From Acidobacteriota bacterium (GTDB lineage: Bacteria; Acidobacteriota; Vicinamibacteria; Vicinamibacterales; UBA2999): a stretch of 16,337 nt of DNA. The notes beneath the pieces are model-generated. The model saw only the letters and a list, made by a program, of their open reading frames with translations, made no database searches and was not told the origin of the DNA. The stretch covers positions 1 to 16,337 of the forward strand of contig JADZBZ010000103.1 in assembly GCA_020851835.1 (NCBI GenBank), written 5' to 3'. Position numbers and translations under genes: made by a program. Positions within the stretch are counted from its first letter, which is position 1. Every line of letters begins with the position of its first letter. Below are positions 7,391-14,246 of this stretch, piece after piece.

Positions 7391-7399
7391 TGGCTGCCT

Positions 7400-9019
7400 A
7401 TGCCCATCCGACCCATTGCCGAAGTGGCGGCCCAACTCGGCCTCACCGACGATCTGCTCGAGCCTTACGGACGCTACACCGCCAAGATCAGGCTCGAGAC
7501 CCTGGAGCGCTTTCCCGAGCGGCGGGGAAAGCTCATCCTGGTGACGGCTATCACGCCCACCATCAGCGGCGAAGGCAAGACCGTCAATACGATCGGGCTG
7601 ACCCAGGGCCTGGCCAAGCGCGGACACCAGGCCGTGGCGGCGTTACGGGAGCCGTCGCTGGGTCCGGTATTCGGCCAGAAGGGCGGAGCGACCGGCGGCG
7701 GACGGGCGTCTCTGGTGCCGGCGGACAAGATCAACCTCCACTTCAACGGCGACTTTCACGCCATCACCTCGGCGCACAACCTGCTCGCCGCCTTGCTCGA
7801 CGCGCACCTGCACTTCGGCAACGAGTTGCGGCTCGACCCCCGCGAGATCCTCTGGCCTCGCGCCATGGACGTGAGCGACCGCGCGCTCCGCCGCATTGTC
7901 ACCGGGCTCGGCGGACGAGACGGCGGCCCGGCCCGAGAGACGGGCTTCGTCATCACGGCCGCTTCCGAGATCATGGCCATCCTTGCCTTGTCTGAGAGCC
8001 GTGCCGACCTGCGCCGGCGGCTCGGCGAGATCGTCGTCGGGTTCAACACCGACGGGCGTCCCGTGATTGCCAGCGACCTCAAGGCCGTGGGACCGATGAT
8101 GGTGCTGTTGAACGACGCCGTCATGCCGAATCTCGTTCAGAGCACCGAGGGTGTCCCGGCGATCGTGCACGCCGGGCCCTTCGCGAACATCGCCCATGGA
8201 ACGAGCAGCGTGCTCGCTCAGCGGATGGGGCTCCATCTCGCCGACTACGTGGTGAACGAGACGGGTTTTGCCGCCGATCTCGGCGCCGAGAAGTTCTTCG
8301 ATCTGGTGATGCCCGCGTGCGGCCACGTGCCCGCGGCGGCCGTCGTCATCGTCACGCTGAAGGCGTTGCGCGCGCAGGGCGGGGCACCGGACGGCCCGGT
8401 GGCGTCGGGCTTCCCGAACCTTGATCGGCACCTGGCCAATCTCCGTCGCTGGGGCGTGCCGGCCGTGGTGGCGTTGAACCGGTTCGCGAACGACTCCGAA
8501 GCCGACCTCGAGGCCGTGCTCACGCACTGCCGCTCGGCTGGCGTCGATGCGGCCCTGTCGGAAGGGTATCTGAAGGGCGGCGACGGTATGACGGATCTGG
8601 CCGACCGGGTCGTCGCCGCCGCCGCCGCGAGCGACCCGGGCCAGGTGAAGCCGATCTACACGGCCGACATGCCGCTCGAGGCGAAGATCCGCGCCGTGGC
8701 CAGCCAGGTATATGGCGCCTCGACGGTGGCCTTCAAACCGGCCGCACGTGCGCGTCTCGAACGGTTCGCCGGCCTCGGCTACGATCGCCTCCCGGTCTGC
8801 ATTGCCAAGACGCAGTACTCCTTCACCGACGACCCGAAGGTCATGGGCGCGCCGGAGGGCTGGACGCTGACGATCAGTGACGTCACCCTGTCGGCGGGTG
8901 CCGGATTCGTCGTGGCGATTGCCGGCAGCATGATGCTGATGCCGGGCCTCGGCAAGACGCCCCAGGCACACAAACTGGACGTCGACGACGCCGGGCAGGT
9001 CATCGGGATGGACTATTGA
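7400..9019 (+). CDS. fhs: Formate-tetrahydrofolate ligase
   Basis: This enzyme joins formate to tetrahydrofolate using ATP, giving 10-formyl-THF for purines, formyl-Met-tRNA or formate assimilation. The protein has 539 residues, slightly shorter than the usual 555. Visible family motifs are the P-loop 'TPTISGEGKT' at 52-61, 'LREPSLGPVFGQKGGATGGG' near 82-100, 'INLHFNGDFHAITSAHNLLAAL' near 111-132, 'GPFANIAHG', 'DLGAEKFFD', 'LPVCIAKTQYSFTDDPK' and 'LSAGAGFVVAIAGSMMLMPGL'. Some usually constant positions differ: ISGEGKTVNT where AGEGKTTTT is typical, and AHGTSS where AHGCNS is typical. All core motifs are nevertheless present. It is divergent from pntA across 172 bases. The next gene follows after about 60 bases and has its own TATAAT. 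Confidence 0.96.
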   Translation: MPIRPIAEVAAQLGLTDDLLEPYGRYTAKIRLETLERFPERRGKLILVTAITPTISGEGKTVNTIGLTQGLAKRGHQAVAALREPSLGPVFGQKGGATGGGRASLVPADKINLHFNGDFHAITSAHNLLAALLDAHLHFGNELRLDPREILWPRAMDVSDRALRRIVTGLGGRDGGPARETGFVITAASEIMAILALSESRADLRRRLGEIVVGFNTDGRPVIASDLKAVGPMMVLLNDAVMPNLVQSTEGVPAIVHAGPFANIAHGTSSVLAQRMGLHLADYVVNETGFAADLGAEKFFDLVMPACGHVPAAAVVIVTLKALRAQGGAPDGPVASGFPNLDRHLANLRRWGVPAVVALNRFANDSEADLEAVLTHCRSAGVDAALSEGYLKGGDGMTDLADRVVAAAAASDPGQVKPIYTADMPLEAKIRAVASQVYGASTVAFKPAARARLERFAGLGYDRLPVCIAKTQYSFTDDPKVMGAPEGWTLTISDVTLSAGAGFVVAIAGSMMLMPGLGKTPQAHKLDVDDAGQVIGMDY

Positions 9020-9055
9020 CGCCCGCCGGGCATCGCGGTGCTCGTCCGGGGCCGC

Positions 9056-9061
9056 TATAAT
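9056..9061 (+). promoter_or_regulatory. Consensus -10 box TATAAT upstream of the GNAT-like gene
   Basis: A perfect TATAAT lies 19 bases before the GTG at 9080, with GGGAG between them. It would make the longer GTG start at 9038 untranslatable from this promoter. No convincing -35 element is seen. Confidence 0.5.
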
Positions 9062-9079
9062 CGCCCTTTGGGAGACGTC

Positions 9080-9676
9080 GTGCAGTACCTGATCAAGCAG
9101 TACCCGCTCGAGAGCGGCGCGCTCGAGATCCAGTACATCGAGGAGTACTTCGGGGAATTTCCACGCCGGAAAACGGCGCGCGAGATCATCGACCGGCTCG
9201 CCGTCCGCCTGTCTCTCATCCTGATGGCCGAGGCGCCGCTGCCCGACGACCCGGCTGGCGCCCTGGTGCCCGTGTCCTACAAGATTGTCCACGAGATTCG
9301 GGGCGACGAGCACGACGGCAAGCTCCGCGATCTGGTCGAACGGTTGCACGGGCACGTCTCGTTCGACGGCCGGCGCGTCCTCTACTCGTGGATCGGTGGC
9401 ACCCGGCGCGACTGGCGGGGCCAGGGGCACTTTCGCGCGCTGACCGAGGAGTCGGAAACGTGGGCCATCGCCAACGGTTTCGACGAAATCGTCGTGAAGA
9501 CGAAGAACCGCTACTACGACATGCGCACCGTGCTCTCGCAGTTGCGGTTCAACGTCGCCAAATTCGAGCGCAACCCGCTCGACAACGACGAGTCGAAGGT
9601 CTACCTGACCAAACTGCTGCAGGCGGATCTGGTGCGTGGTCACCGGAGCGTCCGCACGGTGGTGCACGCCGACTGA
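9080..9676 (+). CDS. GNAT-fold acetyltransferase-like protein, unassigned
   Basis: This is a 198-residue protein from the GTG at 9080, chosen because GGGAG sits just upstream and a TATAAT box at 9056 would exclude the alternative GTG at 9038. The N-terminal half holds a helix-rich segment and strands ('VPVSYKIVHEIRG', 'RRVLYSWIGGTRRD'). The acetyl-CoA loop is RGQGHF at 113-118, where the last small residue of the usual R-x-x-G-x-G/A motif is replaced by Phe. Residues 119-157 follow the GNAT pattern, with helix 'RALTEESETWAIANG', strand 'DEIVVKT' and 'KNRYYDMRTVLSQLRF'. The C-terminus ('ESKVYLTKLLQ') completes the fold. The substrate is unknown. It follows fhs in the same direction, but the internal promoter suggests separate expression. 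Confidence 0.7.
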   Translation: MQYLIKQYPLESGALEIQYIEEYFGEFPRRKTAREIIDRLAVRLSLILMAEAPLPDDPAGALVPVSYKIVHEIRGDEHDGKLRDLVERLHGHVSFDGRRVLYSWIGGTRRDWRGQGHFRALTEESETWAIANGFDEIVVKTKNRYYDMRTVLSQLRFNVAKFERNPLDNDESKVYLTKLLQADLVRGHRSVRTVVHAD

Positions 9677-9789
9677 CGAGTCCCGGCGGGGCCCGCTGGC
9701 GGAATCAGAAGCGCCGACCCGAGATTTAGGTCAGCTCGGCTCTACGTTGCAAGCACCCCGGCGCCGGCGGTAACGTGTGGAGGTCAAAT

Positions 9790-10197
9790 ATGCCTGGACC
9801 TCCCACCACCGCCGAACTCGTGTGGACGCGCGACCTGCAGTTCGAGGCTCGCAGCGGCCAAACCTCGTTGACGATCGACAGCCGGGGAGTAGCGGGTCCC
9901 TCGCCCATCGATGCCCTGGCCTTCGCGCTGGCCGGGTGCATGGCCGTGGATGTCGTGGACATCCTGACCAAGGGCCGCCACGCGCTCGGGGCTCTGTCGG
10001 CGGAACTGGCCGCCGAGCGCGCGCCCGAGCCGCCGCGCCGCTTCCTGACGGTTCAATTGCACTTCCGCGTCACGGGCGACGTGCCGGAGGCCGCGGTCGA
10101 GCGCGCAATCCAGTTGTCGCGCGACCGGTACTGTTCGGTCTGGCACACCCTGCGCCAGGAGATCGCCTTCACGACCACGTTCGAGGTTCGACGCTGA
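9790..10197 (+). CDS. OsmC/Ohr-family protein
   Basis: This is a 135-residue protein. The ATG at 9790 has GGAGG six bases upstream (9779-9783); an in-frame GTG at 9775 lies before that site and is rejected. The fold is recognisable from 'GPSPIDALAFALAGCMAVDVVDIL' (36-59) and 'RYCSVWHTLR' (113-122), which place the two family cysteines at Cys50 and Cys115. In OsmC and Ohr these cysteines reduce organic hydroperoxides. This protein resembles the broader YhfA-like OsmC branch, whose activity is less well defined, so a peroxidase role is likely but not certain. No MarR/OhrR regulator is adjacent. Its stop overlaps the probable CTG start of the downstream acyltransferase. Confidence 0.88.
   Translation: MPGPPTTAELVWTRDLQFEARSGQTSLTIDSRGVAGPSPIDALAFALAGCMAVDVVDILTKGRHALGALSAELAAERAPEPPRRFLTVQLHFRVTGDVPEAAVERAIQLSRDRYCSVWHTLRQEIAFTTTFEVRR
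10183..10196 (+). promoter_or_regulatory. Ribosome site GAGG and CTG start of the acyltransferase
   Basis: GAGG (10183-10186) is seven bases before CTG (10194-10196), which overlaps the OsmC TGA as CTGA. This is the only start-like codon near the conserved N-terminus of the next protein. Confidence 0.5.
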
Positions 10198-11246
10198 GCA
10201 CTCGGAAGACGTACCTCGATGCCCTGCGCGGCCTCGCGGTCGTGATCATGGTGTTCGCTCACGTCACCGACGCCTGGACGCGGGACGCCGATCGGAACGA
10301 CGGCCGGTTCTTCGCAACCGTGTTCGTCAACGGCCTGGCCGCGCCGATGTTCCTGCTGCTGGCCGGAGTGGCCCTGGCCCTGGCCGCCGAGAGCCGCTGC
10401 CGCGTGATCGGGCGGGTGGAAGCCGGCCGAACGGTCCGCCGACGGGGATGGCAGGTCTTCGGCCTCGCCTTCCTCTTCCGGGCTCAGTCGCAGTTGCTCG
10501 GCTGGGGCTCGTGGGTGAACTTCCTCAAGGTGGACATCCTGAATGTCATGGGACTGGCCATGGTGGGCGTGGCCTGGATCTGGAGCCTCGTGCCCGGGCG
10601 CCAGTGGCGGATATGGGGCTACGCGATCGCCACGGCGCACTTCGCCATGCTCAACCCCGTAGTGCGGGACGCGGCGTGGCTGGCTCCCTTGCCCGAACTG
10701 CTCGAGTGGTACGTCCGCTCCATGCCTGGCCGGACCTCGTTCTCGCTGTTCCCGTGGGCGGGATTCCTCACCGCTGGCGCGCTGGCCGGCGAGTTGGTGG
10801 CAGGAGCGCGTGATCCGAAGCAGGAGCGCCGCGTGCATGGCGGTCTCGCCGTCGCCGCCACCCTGGGCATCGCGCTCGGCATCGCGCTGTCGTTCCTGCC
10901 GTCCATCTACGCCGATTCGGAGTTCTGGAGCACCTCGCCTACGTTCTTCTTCATCAGACTCGGCCTGGTGGTCGCCACCATCCCGCTCGCGTGGCTGATC
11001 AATCTGTCATGGGAGCCGTTGGTCACCATGGGCCGCTCGTCCCTCTTCGTGTATTGGATTCACGTCGAGATGGTCTACGGGGCCGCGACCTTGCCCCTGA
11101 AACGCCTCCTGCCATGGGAGCTGACCATGCTGTCGGCGCTGGGCCTGTGTGCGCTCCTGTACAAGCTGGTGCATGCCAAGAACGCCTGGCTGGCCCGGCG
11201 CCCGCTGCCGAGTGGTCTGGAGTTCCTTGCTCCCGTGCTCAAGTAG
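10194..11246 (+). CDS. Polytopic membrane acyltransferase, DUF1624/HGSNAT-like
   Basis: This is a membrane protein of about 350 residues with roughly ten hydrophobic segments. The N-terminal 'YLDALRGLAVVIMVFAHVTDAW' matches the conserved opening of the DUF1624 (heparan-alpha-glucosaminide N-acetyltransferase-like) and related acyltransferase families, with His23 in the first helix as a likely catalytic residue. 'FVNGLAAPMFLLLAGVALALAAESR' is the typical second block. 'VTMGRSSLFVYWIHVEMVYG' near the C-terminus resembles the late helix of these proteins. Members transfer acyl groups to sugars across the membrane. The frame has no ATG, GTG or TTG between the OsmC gene and the conserved region, so CTG at 10194, with GAGG seven bases upstream, is the best start. 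Starts inside the OsmC gene or at the GTG/ATG of 'VVIMV' are less likely; the latter would remove the conserved block. It is translationally coupled to the OsmC gene. Confidence 0.75.
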   Translation: MSTRKTYLDALRGLAVVIMVFAHVTDAWTRDADRNDGRFFATVFVNGLAAPMFLLLAGVALALAAESRCRVIGRVEAGRTVRRRGWQVFGLAFLFRAQSQLLGWGSWVNFLKVDILNVMGLAMVGVAWIWSLVPGRQWRIWGYAIATAHFAMLNPVVRDAAWLAPLPELLEWYVRSMPGRTSFSLFPWAGFLTAGALAGELVAGARDPKQERRVHGGLAVAATLGIALGIALSFLPSIYADSEFWSTSPTFFFIRLGLVVATIPLAWLINLSWEPLVTMGRSSLFVYWIHVEMVYGAATLPLKRLLPWELTMLSALGLCALLYKLVHAKNAWLARRPLPSGLEFLAPVLK

Positions 11247-11347
11247 TCGGTGGGCGTCGGCCGCCGCAGGAGCCACGCGATGGAATCCGGCCATCATCCG
11301 CACCACCTCATGCTCGTGCTCGACAGGTGGCTCGGAGCCGCCCGGCG

Positions 11348-14164
11348 TCAGGGCCGTCCGGCGGTGGCCGCGGCGGGAGGTGGCGCGGCCGGCAGATCGT
11401 TCCAGAAGAGCAGGGCGTTGAATACCAACCCGTGCTCGCCGAAGGTCTGCCACCGGTAGATCGGATTGTTGACGAATAGCAGGACCCGCCCCTTCCCGGA
11501 TGGCGCGTCGACAATCATCGGTCGGTTGCGCAGTTGGTCGGCGCCGCGCATCAGCCCGCTCAACACCCCGGCTTCGCCTCCCTGGAACCTCGCGAGCACC
11601 TGCGGCCGCTCGGCGGTCGCGCCGGCGGCCGCTTCGAACCCGGCCGGCGGACCGGCCTGCAGGAGCGGTCCATCCGCCCAGCGAACGGGCAGCGTCTTCT
11701 GGCCTCCGTAGCCGTAGAAGATGGGATGCGAGGCTTGCAGGATTTCGCTCTGCACGTACGGTCCCGGCGCGTAGAACCCCGTCGCCGGCCGCTGCGAGTC
11801 GACGCCCCTCACCAATCCAAACTCCGCCGGGAAGTAGCTCGACACCCCGAAGGTCATGACGAGGCCTCCGGCGTCCAGGAACTTCTGGAACTCCACGACG
11901 CCCTCCAACCCCATTCCGCCACGCACGTCGTCGGTTTCCGCGTACATCCCGAGGCTCTTGAACCTGTCGCTCTTCCTGTAGGGCAGCGGCTTCGAGAGCT
12001 TCGGCTGCTCGAAGACCACCGCCTTCCCGCTCTGGGTCTGGTGCGGGACGATGATGACGTCGTATTTCGACCGGAGGTTCGCACCGGGCTGCACGTGATC
12101 CTTGTGAATCAGGTCGAACGGGATCTCGAAGCGATCGAAGGCCAGGCGCACCCAACCCACCTTTTCGGTGCTCGCCCAGGTGGTGTAGACGGCAATCCGC
12201 GGCAGGTCGACGTCGATCGTCTCCCCCTCGGGCATCGCCGGCAGGGCCGCGGCGACGAGGCCCTGGCCTTCGATTTCGCGCCGAGCACGGTCGGACACCG
12301 GCACCAGGAACGACCCGGCGGGATACTCGTCGTCGCCCGCCTTGAACGGCGCCTTCGCCGCCTGGATCGCGACGTCCTTCAATCGGTAGCGCAGCGTCAT
12401 CAAATTGAGCGAGCCGTTGTGCTTCACGGCATAGACGGCCGCCGTCCCGCTCGCGCCGGCGAGGGAGCCGGTGGTCCGCACGTCCTCGGTCAGGAGCGTG
12501 GCCGGTGAGTCGAGGATCGCCTTGTCCTCGATGGTCTTCACCTCGATGTTGTTCGCCAGGGGCATCGTCCACGCGCTGTCGTCGTAGGTATTGAGCTGGG
12601 GATCCGGATAGGTCTGCTTTTCGAGGAGCGTCTTGGCCAGCCGGCCGTACGGCTGGTTCAACTTCACAATGTAGGAGCCGGCTGGGAAGGTGCCTTCCTT
12701 CACCTTCACCTCCGCCGGTGCGCGGTGCACCTCGACGGCCTGACGCCGCAGGAGGTTGACGACGCGATCCACCTGGGTCTGGTCGCGCTGGCCCGCGGGG
12801 AGCACGAACCCGTGCGGCGGTTTGTCCATGCCGGCCGCCACGCCGTTTGCCGACTTCTTGTAGAAGTTCTCTACCACCATCGTCGGGAACTGCGAGGTGA
12901 GTTCGAGTGCGGTGAGAAGCCCGGTCTCCGCGTAGTTGATCGAGTTGCGAATCGACCAGTCGACCTCGCCCGCGGGCGCGGGGTTGGGGCGATACCACTG
13001 CCGCGTCGTCTGCGATCCCTGCAGGCGTGCCTTCTTCGTGTTGGCGCCGCCCTGGTTGAAGACCTCGTACATCCGTAGCATGCCGTTGTGGTTGGCGGCG
13101 GAAAAGCCCAGATAGCCGGGTGACCACATGTCTACGAATCCGAAATGCCAGACGCCCGGCATGCCGTAGCTGGTCATCTTGTTGACCTCATAGGTCGCGA
13201 AGAACGGCAGCTCGGTGTACAGCATGGGATCCAGGTTGGCGTTCTGGGGCGGCTGCCCGCTGAAGGTGTAGAGCAGGGTCTGTGCCTCGTGCACGTCGTG
13301 CCAGATGGGCGGCACCCAGTCGAGATACCAATTGAGGTGTGCCCGCAGCGAGTCGACGCCGTAGTTGATGTCGCGATTGTTGTCGTGGAAGACGTACTTG
13401 CCCCAGTAGGGCGGTCCACCGTAGTTCTCGCCGCCGTCGTACGCCTCGTCGATCTTGTAGGCGTAATACCAGTCCACGTAGCGGTCGCGGCCGTCCACGT
13501 CGGTAGACGGCGCGATGCTGACGATGACATTGTCGCGAATCTGGCGGATGTAGGGCTCCTCGCTCACGGCCAGGCGATAGCCGAGTTCCATCACGCTCTC
13601 CGGCGGATTGGTCTCGGCGCTGTGGAGTCCGGCCGTGATGTGATAGTGCGGCTTGGTGGCGGCGACGATGTTCCCGGCCTCCGCGGCGCTCAGCCCGCGC
13701 GGGTCGGCGAGCCGCTTGAGGTTCCGCCGGTTCGCCTCGAGATTCCGGATGTTGGCTTCCGAACTCACGAAGACCACGACAATGTCGCGTCCTTCCTCAG
13801 TCTTTCCGATCGTGAGCGTCTTGACTCGGCCTGGAAGGGCTTTTTCGAGGGTGCGGAAGAAGCGGAACTGGTCGGCCGTGTAGGTCAACTTCTTCTCGGT
13901 GCCGATGTGGTAGCCGAGCACGTCCTTCGGTGTGGGCACGCCCTGCCGGCGCGGCAGATGGTCCACCAGGGGCGACAGGAACTCCGACTTCGTCGTGGCT
14001 GCCTTGACGAACGCGGCAAAGTCCTCGTCCTGCGTATCGGCGGCCGAAACGGGCGCCGGCGCTCGCCTGGCCTGCTCGGCCGCCCCCGGCGAGCCCGTCG
14101 CCGACAGGAGGCCTCCCGCGACGATCAGCGACCAGCCGAGCTTCCGGAAGCAGTTCACGGACAT
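11348..14164 (-). CDS. Secreted M14-family zinc carboxypeptidase-like protein with C-terminal amidotransferase-like region
   Basis: This is a 938-residue protein. The ATG at 14164 has AAGGAG eight bases upstream. Residues 1-28 are a signal peptide ('KLGWSLIVAGGLLSATGSPG'). The M14 domain spans about 85-430. 'GLHSAETNPPE' gives zinc ligands His181 and Glu184, 'NNRD' at 262-265 matches the substrate carboxylate-binding Asn-Arg, and 'HDVHEAQ' supplies the probable third ligand His292. Position 367 (MYEVFN) or 413 (YAETG) could be the catalytic Glu; I cannot decide. Residues from about 650 onward ('IAVYTTWAS', 'YDVIIVPHQ', 'LDAGGLVMTFG', 'ASHPIFYGYGG') look like a class I glutamine-amidotransferase-type flavodoxin fold without an evident nucleophile. 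It is probably periplasmic or extracellular and involved in peptide degradation. It diverges from the DGQHR gene across 82 bases. Confidence 0.9.
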   Translation of the reverse strand: MSVNCFRKLGWSLIVAGGLLSATGSPGAAEQARRAPAPVSAADTQDEDFAAFVKAATTKSEFLSPLVDHLPRRQGVPTPKDVLGYHIGTEKKLTYTADQFRFFRTLEKALPGRVKTLTIGKTEEGRDIVVVFVSSEANIRNLEANRRNLKRLADPRGLSAAEAGNIVAATKPHYHITAGLHSAETNPPESVMELGYRLAVSEEPYIRQIRDNVIVSIAPSTDVDGRDRYVDWYYAYKIDEAYDGGENYGGPPYWGKYVFHDNNRDINYGVDSLRAHLNWYLDWVPPIWHDVHEAQTLLYTFSGQPPQNANLDPMLYTELPFFATYEVNKMTSYGMPGVWHFGFVDMWSPGYLGFSAANHNGMLRMYEVFNQGGANTKKARLQGSQTTRQWYRPNPAPAGEVDWSIRNSINYAETGLLTALELTSQFPTMVVENFYKKSANGVAAGMDKPPHGFVLPAGQRDQTQVDRVVNLLRRQAVEVHRAPAEVKVKEGTFPAGSYIVKLNQPYGRLAKTLLEKQTYPDPQLNTYDDSAWTMPLANNIEVKTIEDKAILDSPATLLTEDVRTTGSLAGASGTAAVYAVKHNGSLNLMTLRYRLKDVAIQAAKAPFKAGDDEYPAGSFLVPVSDRARREIEGQGLVAAALPAMPEGETIDVDLPRIAVYTTWASTEKVGWVRLAFDRFEIPFDLIHKDHVQPGANLRSKYDVIIVPHQTQSGKAVVFEQPKLSKPLPYRKSDRFKSLGMYAETDDVRGGMGLEGVVEFQKFLDAGGLVMTFGVSSYFPAEFGLVRGVDSQRPATGFYAPGPYVQSEILQASHPIFYGYGGQKTLPVRWADGPLLQAGPPAGFEAAAGATAERPQVLARFQGGEAGVLSGLMRGADQLRNRPMIVDAPSGKGRVLLFVNNPIYRWQTFGEHGLVFNALLFWNDLPAAPPPAAATAGRP

Positions 14165-14172
14165 CTGAGTAA

Positions 14173-14178
14173 CTCCTT
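14173..14178 (-). promoter_or_regulatory. Ribosome binding site AAGGAG of the M14 peptidase
   Basis: AAGGAG lies eight bases before the ATG at 14164. It excludes the longer frame that begins at 14248. Confidence 0.75.
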
Positions 14179-14214
14179 GTACTTCAGATAGATAGGGTAA
14201 ACAGGCGAAAAAAG

Positions 14215-14244
14215 TTGAGCGTGCAGGGCGCAGGGCGGTAAAAT
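14215..14244 (+). promoter_or_regulatory. Candidate sigma-70 promoter of the DGQHR gene
   Basis: TTGAGC (14215-14220) and TAAAAT (14239-14244) are separated by 18 bases, with an A6 tract just upstream (14208-14213). Transcription would begin near 14251, past the first ATG at 14247, which favours the second in-frame ATG at 14268. Confidence 0.5.
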
Positions 14245-14246
14245 CC

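Noticed and set aside
9038..9079. Longer GTG start for the GNAT-like protein
   Set aside because: The consensus TATAAT at 9056-9061 lies inside this extension, and the GTG at 9080 has GGGAG just upstream. The extension is retained only as an alternative.
7643..9667. 674-codon open frame on the minus strand
   Set aside because: It is antisense to fhs and the GNAT-like gene, whose motifs are unmistakable. Its composition is shadow-like and no ribosome site was seen.
11007..13127. 706-codon open frame on the minus strand overlapping the M14 gene in another frame
   Set aside because: It is a same-strand out-of-frame shadow dominated by Arg, Gly and Pro. The M14 frame has signal peptide, zinc motif and ribosome site.
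13145..14191. 348-codon open frame on the plus strand
   Set aside because: It is antisense to the N-terminal half of the M14 gene and shows no recognisable protein features.
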